Under the pieces are notes generated by a model. The model was given only the letters and a program-made list of their open reading frames with translations, searched no databases and was not told the origin of the DNA. Shown piece by piece: positions 26,915-34,659 of a stretch of DNA of 64,000 nt. The translations under genes and the position numbers were made by a program. Where the stretch lies: the NCBI RefSeq assembly GCF_000484695.1, contig NZ_AXVR01000017.1:1-64000 (forward strand), read 5' to 3'. How positions within the stretch are numbered: position 1 is the first letter of the stretch; each line of letters opens with the position of its first letter. Source of the DNA: Salinispora cortesiana. Lineage in GTDB: Bacteria > Actinomycetota > Actinomycetes > Mycobacteriales > Micromonosporaceae.

Positions 26915-27967
26915 CTAAATCTGCTCCCAGGCCAACGGGGTGCCGCGCTGCACGTCCCGGGTGAAGGTGCGTCCGAGCACCCGGTCCAACTCGTCCGGGG
27001 GTAGCCCCCCGGCCGGTCGGATGGATCGGATGTTCGCGCGGGTCACCGGGTCTCCGGCCCGCACATCGGTGACCACCTGCAGGGAACGACGAAAGCGCAG
27101 GCCCTCACGTTCGGTGGGGGTTGGGCCGACCACAGCGCTGCCCATCGCCGCCCAGGCTCGCTCGGCTTCCACTCGTAGCGCGGCCAGCTCGGCCGGTTCC
27201 AGGGAGAAGCCCGAGTCCACGCCCCCGTCGGCCCGGGCTAGCGTGACGTGCTTCTCGATCAGGCAGGCACCCAACGCCACCGAGGCCACCGATACGCCGA
27301 TCCCGGGGGTGTGGTCGGAGAGGCCGACCGGCAGGCCGAAGGCGTCGGTCAGCACCGGCACCCGGCGCAGGTTGCTGTCCTGCGGAGGTGCTGGGTAGGC
27401 GGCGGTACAGGCCAGCAGTACCACGCCGTCGGCGCCACCCTCGCGGGCCGCCCGGACCGCGGCGTCGATCTCCCCCATCGTGGCCATCCCGGTGGAGATG
27501 ACCAACGGTTTACCGGTGCTCGCGACCAGCCGAATCAACGGCAGGTCTACCAGCTCTGAGGAGGCGATCTTGTACGCCGGAACGTTCAGCCCCTCCAACA
27601 GCTCCACCGCGGTGTGATCGAACGGCGAGGAGAAGACGGTCAGTCCGTGCCGGCGGGCCCGCTCGAAGATGGGTTCATGCCACTCGTACGGCGTGTGCGC
27701 CCGCTGGAAGAGCTGGTAGAGGTTCTCACCGCCCCACAGGTCGTGCCCGTCGGAGATGCGAAAGGCCGGGCTGTCGTGGTCGATGGTGATGGTGTCGGGC
27801 GTGTAGGTCTGCAGCTTGAGTGCTTGTGCGCCGCTCGCCGCCACGGCGTCCACGATCTCCAGCGCCCGGTCCAGGCTGCCGTTGTGGTTACCGGAAACCT
27901 CGGCGACCACGAGTGGCGGCTCGCCTGGGCCCACCAGGTGCGGTCCGATCTTCACTGTGCTGTTCAT
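26915..27967 (-). CDS. pseI: PseI: pseudaminic acid synthase
   Basis: From the ATG at 27967, overlapping the pseH stop (ATGA), it has 350 residues; an upstream ATG at 27991 is less likely. The NeuB-type TIM barrel begins PPLVVAEVSGNHNGSLDRAL and includes FSSPFDHTAVELLE, KIASSEL and GLSDHTPGIGVSVASVALGA, where the metal-binding histidines lie. The C-terminal SAF domain (about residues 290-350) has the sugar-binding RANIRSIRPAGGLPP block. It condenses 2,4-diacetamido-trideoxy-altrose with PEP to form the nonulosonic acid. Confidence 0.9.
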   Translation of the reverse strand: MNSTVKIGPHLVGPGEPPLVVAEVSGNHNGSLDRALEIVDAVAASGAQALKLQTYTPDTITIDHDSPAFRISDGHDLWGGENLYQLFQRAHTPYEWHEPIFERARRHGLTVFSSPFDHTAVELLEGLNVPAYKIASSELVDLPLIRLVASTGKPLVISTGMATMGEIDAAVRAAREGGADGVVLLACTAAYPAPPQDSNLRRVPVLTDAFGLPVGLSDHTPGIGVSVASVALGACLIEKHVTLARADGGVDSGFSLEPAELAALRVEAERAWAAMGSAVVGPTPTEREGLRFRRSLQVVTDVRAGDPVTRANIRSIRPAGGLPPDELDRVLGRTFTRDVQRGTPLAWEQI

Positions 27968-28467
27968 GTGCTTCTGCTCAACTCCGTCCATACCACTTGG
28001 TGTGTTCTGCCATTAATGTTCCGTTCGTAGCGTCGTACGACCCGGAACCCAAAGCGCTGGTGTAGCGCCAACACTGGTCGGTTGTCGGCCAGGGTCTCCC
28101 CGCCGAGAGTCCGGGCCGCGAGCGGCCCAAGGGCGTGGTTGATCCCCGCTCGCTGGAGTCCCAGCCAGGCCCACAGCAGCTCCCCGCGCTCCTCAAGGCC
28201 CTCGATGTCCAGGTAAAAGCCCCAGGTGACGGCCCGGTCCGGGGAGGTCACACCGGTGAAGGTCAGCACGCCGGCCGGTCGGCCGCTGTGTAGGTAGATG
28301 AGTACCTGGCGGTCGGGTTCCGCCCGTACGGCCGACCACCAGGCCTGGTGCTCCGCCGAGCTGATCTCGTGCTGGGTCAGGCTCATGCCGCGTACCTGGA
28401 GGTGGTTGCGCCAGCGCCGCATCCGGTCGAGGTCTCCGGCGCCGGCCGGACGTAGCGTCGCGGTCAT
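27964..28467 (-). CDS. pseH: PseH-like GNAT N-acetyltransferase
   Basis: The protein has 167 residues of the GNAT fold. It has MRRWRNHLQVRGMSLTQHEIS at the N-terminus, a middle strand GVLTFTGVTSPDRAVTWGFYLD, and a C-terminal block NRPVLALHQRFGFRVVRRYERN. It should acetylate the C4 amino group made by PseC. The start overlaps the stop of the glycosyltransferase gene and its stop overlaps the pseI start, so three genes are translated in a chain. With PseB, C, G, I and F in the window, all six steps to CMP-pseudaminic acid are represented. Confidence 0.82.
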   Translation of the reverse strand: MTATLRPAGAGDLDRMRRWRNHLQVRGMSLTQHEISSAEHQAWWSAVRAEPDRQVLIYLHSGRPAGVLTFTGVTSPDRAVTWGFYLDIEGLEERGELLWAWLGLQRAGINHALGPLAARTLGGETLADNRPVLALHQRFGFRVVRRYERNINGRTHQVVWTELSRST

Positions 28468-29567
28468 CGCGAAGCCGTCAGCGGGTCGGGCCGCTGCTCG
28501 GCGGGGACCGCCGGAAGGCCGGTGGACGGGACGGCGTCGGGCCCCGACGGAGGCCGCCTGGCGAGCCGATGCGCGGTGCGCAGCGCGGCGTAGAGCAGGT
28601 AGCTGTTCGTCGCGAGGAGCCGATGCTTCAGACCTCTCACCCCACGGGGGCGAGGATAGCCGCCGGCCGGCTGGTAGCGCTGATACTGGGCGGACGCCTT
28701 ACGGAAGAAGGGGCGGCGTAGCTGCGCGGGCAACCGACGGTCGTTACCCACCACCACGAGCAGGTGGCTCACCATCAACTCGAACAGGTCGGCGTGCAGC
28801 CTGGTTCCCTGGGGGTAGGCGGTAAACAACCATTCGAATAACCGGTCGTACTGGTTGAATGCGTCGAAGTGTCGTTCGCTGGGGGTGGCGGTGATTGCGC
28901 CGGGTCGGCCCAGTCGGTAGCGGTAGCAGATCCGATCAAGTACCGCGATCCGTTCCGCCGCAATGAGCAGCGGGTGGCTGAACGGGATGTCCTCATACCA
29001 ACCGGGGAAGAAAAGCAGGCCCAGGTTGTCGAGGAAAGCTCGGCGGATCACCTTGTTCCAAGCGGTGTGCTGAACCCGGAGCAGCTCGGGGCGCTCGGTC
29101 AGCCGGACGCAGCCCTCCAACCCCCGTGGTAGTGGGCCGCCCGCGTCGGTCTCTTCGCGGCCGTCGTGGTGTACGCGGAGATGGTCCAGTAGCAGCACGT
29201 CCGGCTGGTCCGTGCGCAGTCGCTCCAACACCGCCGGCACCGAGCCCGGCGGCAGCCAGTCGTCGCTGTCTACGAACCAGACGTATCGGCCGGTCGACGC
29301 CTTCAGCCCAGCGTTCCGGGCCAGGCCGAGCCCCACGTTGTTCGGCAGGGTAACGGTACGCATCGCCGGTCGGCGGGTGGCATACGCGTGCAGCAACTCG
29401 CCACACCGGTCCGGTGACGCATCGTCAACCGCGACTACCTCCACGTTGGCGGCAGCGGCGTCGGTCAGCCCGCCCAGGATCGAGTCGAGGCACTGATAGA
29501 GATAGTCCTCAACGCAATACACCGGGACTACTACGCTCAGCAGTGGTTGTCGAGGTTTGGTGGCCAC
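28464..29567 (-). CDS. Family 2 glycosyltransferase
   Basis: The protein has 367 residues and starts with GTG. The GT-A core is clear: LLSVVVPVYCVEDYLYQCLDSI, VVAVDDASPD, NVGLGLARNAGLKAS and YVWFVDSDDWLPPGS, where D-S-D-D is the metal and sugar-nucleotide site. After about residue 230 the sequence is helical and basic, with a tail of low complexity that may contact membrane or a lipid acceptor. It likely transfers the first sugar or the ulosonic acid to the chain. It is the first gene of the GT2-pseH-pseI operon. Confidence 0.86.
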   Translation of the reverse strand: MATKPRQPLLSVVVPVYCVEDYLYQCLDSILGGLTDAAAANVEVVAVDDASPDRCGELLHAYATRRPAMRTVTLPNNVGLGLARNAGLKASTGRYVWFVDSDDWLPPGSVPAVLERLRTDQPDVLLLDHLRVHHDGREETDAGGPLPRGLEGCVRLTERPELLRVQHTAWNKVIRRAFLDNLGLLFFPGWYEDIPFSHPLLIAAERIAVLDRICYRYRLGRPGAITATPSERHFDAFNQYDRLFEWLFTAYPQGTRLHADLFELMVSHLLVVVGNDRRLPAQLRRPFFRKASAQYQRYQPAGGYPRPRGVRGLKHRLLATNSYLLYAALRTAHRLARRPPSGPDAVPSTGLPAVPAEQRPDPLTASR

Positions 29568-30573
29568 CCGGAAAGGTTAGCGGGAACGGGTGGCCGATTC
29601 TCGACCTTTGGGGTGTGAGTTCCTTGAATGGCTTTCAGGCTTAGATAGGAAAAAGATTTCTCGAGATTGGCCCGCTGGGTCGATGAGGGTGTCTGGGATG
29701 GCCTGCCTGGTGCCAGAGCTCTGTCGGGTGCGTAACCCGACGCCATCGGCGATCTCCAGTTTTTCGATGGCTCCCCCCGCTGCGCGGGCCCGGGCCGGGA
29801 GGGTGAACCGAAGGGCGCCTTCCGTGTTGGTAGATTGCCGGCTGGTTCCCGGGGCCGTCCAGTGGCTGAGCTCGGGCGAAGCTGTAGCCGGTGCTCCTGT
29901 TGTTTACAGCCTGCACGTAGCCGATTTCTATGAGGCCGCTCATAGTTGGGTTGAACCGGTCAAGCAGCGCAGACTGTTCGATTAGCCCAGTAAGTCGGTA
30001 GTGAATTTCGGCGAACTGTCCTGTTCCCTGGCCCGGCGTACCGTGACCGCCCACCGTCCCATTGATTCAGAGTCGGGAGTGCTGTCCGAAAATTCCTGCC
30101 ATGATCGATGTTTCAGCAGGTCAGGGTGGGTTGGCGGCGCTGTGGTTGGCCAGTAGTGTCGGCGCGTCCGGTGCGGTCGACGATCGCAAAAGGCGACGCC
30201 GTGCCGACCCGCTAAATTGCCGAAAGGTGAACCGGGGACCCGTTCTATCTGGGGTGAATCCACGAGTTTCGTGGTAGGGCGCACTTCCCGTCCGAATCCG
30301 TCAGCTAACCCGGTCAGCGGTATCGGAAGGAGTCCCGTTTCCCGTGCAGTCTTATTCCGCCCAGCGGGCGTTCCGCCGCCTCCACGGGGCCGCGGGGTCC
30401 GCGTCCGTCCAGCCCGCCGCCGGGCGCTGACCCATCCCGCCTAGCCCCAGTACCGGGCCGGGCGTACTCCCCTCGTGGCCACCGGCGCGCGAATTCCGGC
30501 TTCGTGCGGCCTACCTCTGCTGCCCGCCCAACGGCGCGGTGCGCCACAGCCCCGACAGCTTGTGGAGGATCCC
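29568..30573. other. Roughly 1 kb non-coding or decayed stretch
   Basis: The gap between the GT2 gene and the C39-like gene lacks a convincing coding frame. GC content is visibly lower around 29590-29700 and 29890-30010 than in nearby genes. Open frames on both strands lack family motifs and codon bias. It must contain the two divergent promoters. It may be the eroded remains of a gene. Confidence 0.5.
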
Positions 30574-31437
30574 GTGAAACATCGCCTCAAACGACAGCTC
30601 GGCCGTCTGACCACCGAGCGCCCGTACCAGCTGGCTGCCGCCTCGGCTGCCGTGCTCGTGCTGGCCACTGGTGCCGGTGCCCTCGCCGTGGGCAGCGACG
30701 AGGACTCCACCTCGCCGCAGCCGGTCCCCGCCGCCTCCGCGGCCGGCAGCGGCGTCGCCGACTCGAGCTCCGAGGCGGTCGCGTTCAACGCCGCGCCATC
30801 GGGCACCGAGTCGTCGAGTGCCGCGCCGTCGAATGCCGCGCCATCAAGTGCCGCGCCGTCGAGCGCTGAGCCGTCGAGTACGTCCGCGGCGGATCCGGAC
30901 CTGACCAAGGAGGCAGCGCCGGCGCCACCGACCTCCAAGGTGCTGGAGTACGACTACCAGGCGCAGATCAACTTCTATTACTGCGGCCCGGCCGCTGTCC
31001 GGAACGCCCTCAGCGCCACCGGCATCGAGCGGACGCAGGACGAACTAGCCGGCCCGCTCGGCACCGACCAGTTCGGCACCGACTCGGCCGAGGACGTCAC
31101 GCGGGTGCTCAACGCCGAGGTGGAGGATGGGCCCTACCAGACCCGGATGATCTCCGGCGGTTCGGCCACCCCGGCGCAGATGGACCAGCTCCAGGCTGAC
31201 GTGGTCGAGGCCATCACCGAGGACCGGAGTGTGGTGGTGAACATCGCCGGCTCCGCCACCGACACCGCCGGGGGATGGCACTCCTTCCCGGGCGGCCACT
31301 ACGTCGCCGTGGTCGGATACGACGACGATGGTCGCCTGGTGCAGATCGCCGACTCGGCGAACCCGGCAACCAGCTCCTACTGGATGACCACGATCGCCTT
31401 GGCGAACTGGGCCGCGACGCGCGGCTACTCCGCCTGA
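30574..31437 (+). CDS. Secreted C39-like cysteine peptidase
   Basis: The GTG at 30574 follows GGAGG by four bases and gives 287 residues. A basic head (KHRLKRQLGR) and hydrophobic stretch (residues 20-40) act as signal peptide or anchor. A serine-alanine-proline linker (residues 75-105) with A-A-P-S-S repeats follows. The C-terminal 170 residues form a peptidase_C39-like fold: Cys137 in FYYCGPAAVRNAL, His242 in GGHYVAVVGYD and Asp260 in IADSANP form the triad. It would act outside the membrane, perhaps in cell-wall protein processing. A strong terminator follows. Confidence 0.8.
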   Translation: MKHRLKRQLGRLTTERPYQLAAASAAVLVLATGAGALAVGSDEDSTSPQPVPAASAAGSGVADSSSEAVAFNAAPSGTESSSAAPSNAAPSSAAPSSAEPSSTSAADPDLTKEAAPAPPTSKVLEYDYQAQINFYYCGPAAVRNALSATGIERTQDELAGPLGTDQFGTDSAEDVTRVLNAEVEDGPYQTRMISGGSATPAQMDQLQADVVEAITEDRSVVVNIAGSATDTAGGWHSFPGGHYVAVVGYDDDGRLVQIADSANPATSSYWMTTIALANWAATRGYSA

Positions 31438-31454
31438 CCGACGGTTTGCTACCC

Positions 31455-31489
31455 GGGCGTCGGTCCCCCGCCACGGGGGACCGACGCCC
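31455..31489 (+). terminator. 16-bp perfect hairpin terminator
   Basis: The arms 31455-31470 and 31474-31489 are perfect inverted copies with a 3-nt loop, 18 nt past the C39-like stop. It also lies past the stop of the convergent pyruvyl transferase gene and can serve both strands. Confidence 0.85.
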
Positions 31490-31578
31490 GTCCTCGTCCC
31501 GGGTCGTGCTGACACCCGTGGTCGCCGTCCGGATCTGTCCCCCTGGGGTGGACGTGTGGTCCAGCGCCGCCGGATCAG

Positions 31579-32904
31579 TCAGCGACTGAGCAGCCTGCGC
31601 ACGCGGCCGCCGACGGCCCGCTTTACCCGGGCGGGCAGCTTCGCTTCCTGCTGGGCCCGCACCTTGCGGCGGAGCCCTTCATTCTGGTCGCGTAGCCAGT
31701 GCATCCGGTCCAACAGTTCCTCGCCAGTCATCGCGGCGGCAGGTCGAACCGCAGGCGGGAAGGGGGTGGCACGGACCTTCTCGTCAAAGTGGGTCGCGCT
31801 GTCCCCGTCCGCGAAGGAGTGCCCCAGATCATGCTTGTCAAGGAATGAGAGCATGGTCTCGTAGCGGGCCTTGTGTCCCTTGTTGAGCGCCGTGTAGTCC
31901 GCCTCCTGGTACAGATCAGCGGCATCAATGTCGGCGGGAACGTCCGGCATGATCCGGTGCGGGATGTCGAAATACCGGGCGAGCTCCAGGGTCCGGGAGT
32001 CGTGCGCGAAGAGATAGCCAGGGGTTCCGGCGAGCAGCGAGGTAATGGTGCCGTGGATGCGGGTGCCGAAGTTGAAGTCGAACCCGGAGAGGTAGTCCAT
32101 CCACGTCCACGGATCCACGAACATTCGTACCTTGTCCTCGACGAACAAGGAGTGCGAGGTGTAGATGGGAATCGGGCTGGTCTTGTCCCGGTCGCTCGGT
32201 ACATCGCCGTAAAGGAGGAGACCCAGGGTCTTCAGGTCCTGGGGGATGTACCGGAGGTTTGGGTAGTTCCGGTGGTGGTTGGTGACCACCGAGGCCATGG
32301 ACGTGACATACGGGGAGATCGTCATCGCGATCCGGTCGTCCGGTTCGAGGGCCGGTTTGCGCTTCTCTACCTGTAGGTCGTGGCCGTGCAGGAACATCGA
32401 CGGACAGCCGATGACGTCGACCGCGGAGAAGCCCAACGCCTTCAGGTAGTCCGCAGTGATCTCGCCGCGGACGCCGATGGTGTGCGAACGGTCGAGTACG
32501 GCCCGGACGAACCGCTTCACCACGTCGTCCAAAGGCCGAAGGTATTCCCGGTCACCATGGATATTGGTCTGGGCGCCCACCCCGAGCACCACGACCGGGA
32601 TCTTCAGGCGCTCGATCAGGCGGGTCATCAGGGCGACCCGATGTGTATAGCTGCGCCGGAAGGCATTGGCCAGTGGGACCACGAAGACGTCGAATTCGTC
32701 GTTGATGCGGTCGGCGTCACGCAGGTCGACCGTGAACCCGGTCGGGGTGATCTGGACCGTTGAGGTCTGCAGAAGCTTGTGCGCGGCGTGGCTGAACACC
32801 AGGTTGCCGCTGTTTTGCCCGATCAGGTTACGCTCGAATGTCTCCTCCGGCGAGTTGACGGCCAGAGGCCCTTTCTTGGCCCGCATGAGGATCCGTTGGT
32901 GCAT
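31579..32904 (-). CDS. Polysaccharide pyruvyl transferase family protein
   Basis: The protein has 441 residues; the ATG follows GGAG. The fold is GT-B-like as in the CsaB/WcaK family: the N-terminus has NSGNLVFSHAAHKLL, the middle VVVLGVGAQTNIHGD and HTIGVRGEITADYLKALGF, the latter a well-known signature, and a late block FNFGTRIHGTITSLLAGTPGYLFAHDSR, shown by its key R-I-H-G-T residues. It transfers pyruvate from PEP to a sugar of the wall polymer. Such ketals often serve to anchor S-layer proteins. It lies downstream of the two TagF-like and CDP-ribitol genes, apparently in the same operon. Confidence 0.8.
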   Translation of the reverse strand: MHQRILMRAKKGPLAVNSPEETFERNLIGQNSGNLVFSHAAHKLLQTSTVQITPTGFTVDLRDADRINDEFDVFVVPLANAFRRSYTHRVALMTRLIERLKIPVVVLGVGAQTNIHGDREYLRPLDDVVKRFVRAVLDRSHTIGVRGEITADYLKALGFSAVDVIGCPSMFLHGHDLQVEKRKPALEPDDRIAMTISPYVTSMASVVTNHHRNYPNLRYIPQDLKTLGLLLYGDVPSDRDKTSPIPIYTSHSLFVEDKVRMFVDPWTWMDYLSGFDFNFGTRIHGTITSLLAGTPGYLFAHDSRTLELARYFDIPHRIMPDVPADIDAADLYQEADYTALNKGHKARYETMLSFLDKHDLGHSFADGDSATHFDEKVRATPFPPAVRPAAAMTGEELLDRMHWLRDQNEGLRRKVRAQQEAKLPARVKRAVGGRVRRLLSR

Positions 32905-32919
32905 TTTGGCTCCGTCTCA

Positions 32920-34617
32920 CTAGGTAATGGCGGCATCGACCGATCGGGGTGAACGGGCGGTTGGTGGCTTTCCGCGATCCAGTTCCTGTCGGGCCGCATT
33001 CAAAAACGCTGCCCCGTACGAATCATCCGGAAAGTCACCGAGGTAGTGCCGTCGTGTCGCCCAACGTTGCGCTGCCAGGGGGTCGGTACCGAGTAGTTGG
33101 TCCAGTACCTCGTCCAGGTTCACCATGTCCCGGCGTAGCCGGTAGCCGGCGGCGGCTAAGGGGAACTGCTCGGCGAACGCGTCGCCGTCGATGGTGGTCA
33201 TGTCGGTCACCGCGAACGGTTTGCCGGAACGTAGGTAGTCCGAGATGACTCCGGACACATCGGAGATAAGAGCATCGGAGCGGTTCATGCATTCCGCCAG
33301 GCTGAGCTTCCGGCTCGCCTCCGAGCCCCACACGTGCGGTCGGCGGCTTCGCTCCCGGTCGGTCGCCAGTAGCTCGGTGAGTCGCTTGAGCTGCCGGGCG
33401 GAGGCGGGGTTCTGACTGGTGTACGGGTGCGCCCGGAGAATCACCGTGACACCGCGGTCCAGGAGCTGACGCAGAATCGGCTCGGCCACCGCCAGCGAGC
33501 AGTAGTCCGCATGCGCGTTGTGGCCCGTCCAGGTTGGGGTGTACAACACGGTGGCTGGCGCATCGGAGGGCACCGATTGGTGGCGTACCTGGATCGATTC
33601 GACCTGCGGACGGCCGACTACCCTGAACTTCTCTACCGGGATGTTGATGCCGGCGCGGGCGTACCGCTCAATCGCCGCCTCCCCGGCGACGAAGATTCGG
33701 TCGAAGAGTGCGGTGACCGGGTTGGCGCTCGGCGCCTTGTCGCTGTCGCCGTGGTGCAGTTGGATGTGGGTCAGCTGGGTGAACCCGATGCAGTGACTGT
33801 TCTTGGCACCGTGGTTGACGTAGAACGCCACCTTTAGGCTCGGCACGAGCACTTCGTCTAGGGACCGCAGTGTGGGGCAGTAGATTACCGGTGCGGTGGT
33901 GGCCGCGGCGATCGGCGCCAGGAACTGCGGCTCGCGGAGCACCACCAGGAACTTTCGGTTGAGCCGTTCCAGGTAGGGCAGCCACATGGTGACTTGGTAT
34001 TCCGAGCCGGGGGGCGCGGAGAAGTGCAGCAGGAACTCCGGCTGATGCGTCTGCACCGCCTGCCGTACGGCCCCGTCCGCTGTGGTTGGGCGCAGCCGCC
34101 GACGGGTGAGACCCAGCCCGGCGGTACCGGCGACGGCGGCCACCAGTAGCGTCGCGACCAGCGCGATCAGCGTCGGTGCGCTGGTCGCCGCAGCTAGCGT
34201 CAGCACGGCCAGCAAGCCAAGCAACACGGTCTCGAGCCGCGTGGCGACCAGCGGTTCCCAGGCCCGCGCGGGCAGGTTCGCCGTCTGGGGCTCCAGCCCG
34301 CCGGCCTGCCGCAGCGGGCCGGTCAGCAGCACCAGCCCGAGGAGAACCAGGCCCATGGCGGCGAGCGCCGGCTCGAATCCGGCATCCAGCTGTCGGGAGT
34401 ACGCGACCAGGACAGCCGCGGCGACCAGCGCGGTCTCGGCGGGCGTGTCCACGCTGGTGTGGATCCGCCGTTCCAGGGCGATCGCGCCGAGGGCCGCTGC
34501 CGCCAGGACCAGTCCCCAACCGGGCGCAGCGGTCAGCGCGCAGACGAGGAAGGCCAGGAGGGCCAGCCCGACACTCAGGAATCGGGCGACCAATTTACGG
34601 ATCAGAACGCCGCGCAT
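32920..34617 (-). CDS. CDP-alditol phosphotransferase with membrane N-terminus (TagF-like)
   Basis: The protein has 565 residues. The first 180 carry about five to six hydrophobic segments. The C-terminal part is a TagF/TarL-type GT-B domain: FYVNHGAKNSHCIGFTQLTH, then HHGDSDKAPSANP, with the catalytic-type histidine and the H-G-x-S-D-K signature, TVLYTPTWTGHN and later ALISDVSGVISDYLRSGKPFAVT, the nucleotide-alditol binding motif. It should polymerise glycerol-phosphate or ribitol-phosphate from the CDP-alditol. It has a paralogue at 50488-52236. The fused CDP-ribitol synthase upstream suggests ribitol. Confidence 0.85.
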   Translation of the reverse strand: MRGVLIRKLVARFLSVGLALLAFLVCALTAAPGWGLVLAAAALGAIALERRIHTSVDTPAETALVAAAVLVAYSRQLDAGFEPALAAMGLVLLGLVLLTGPLRQAGGLEPQTANLPARAWEPLVATRLETVLLGLLAVLTLAAATSAPTLIALVATLLVAAVAGTAGLGLTRRRLRPTTADGAVRQAVQTHQPEFLLHFSAPPGSEYQVTMWLPYLERLNRKFLVVLREPQFLAPIAAATTAPVIYCPTLRSLDEVLVPSLKVAFYVNHGAKNSHCIGFTQLTHIQLHHGDSDKAPSANPVTALFDRIFVAGEAAIERYARAGINIPVEKFRVVGRPQVESIQVRHQSVPSDAPATVLYTPTWTGHNAHADYCSLAVAEPILRQLLDRGVTVILRAHPYTSQNPASARQLKRLTELLATDRERSRRPHVWGSEASRKLSLAECMNRSDALISDVSGVISDYLRSGKPFAVTDMTTIDGDAFAEQFPLAAAGYRLRRDMVNLDEVLDQLLGTDPLAAQRWATRRHYLGDFPDDSYGAAFLNAARQELDRGKPPTARSPRSVDAAIT

Positions 34618-34659
34618 GTCGCTCCGTTCACCTATCGTCTGGTCGCGGGGAATCGGCGG

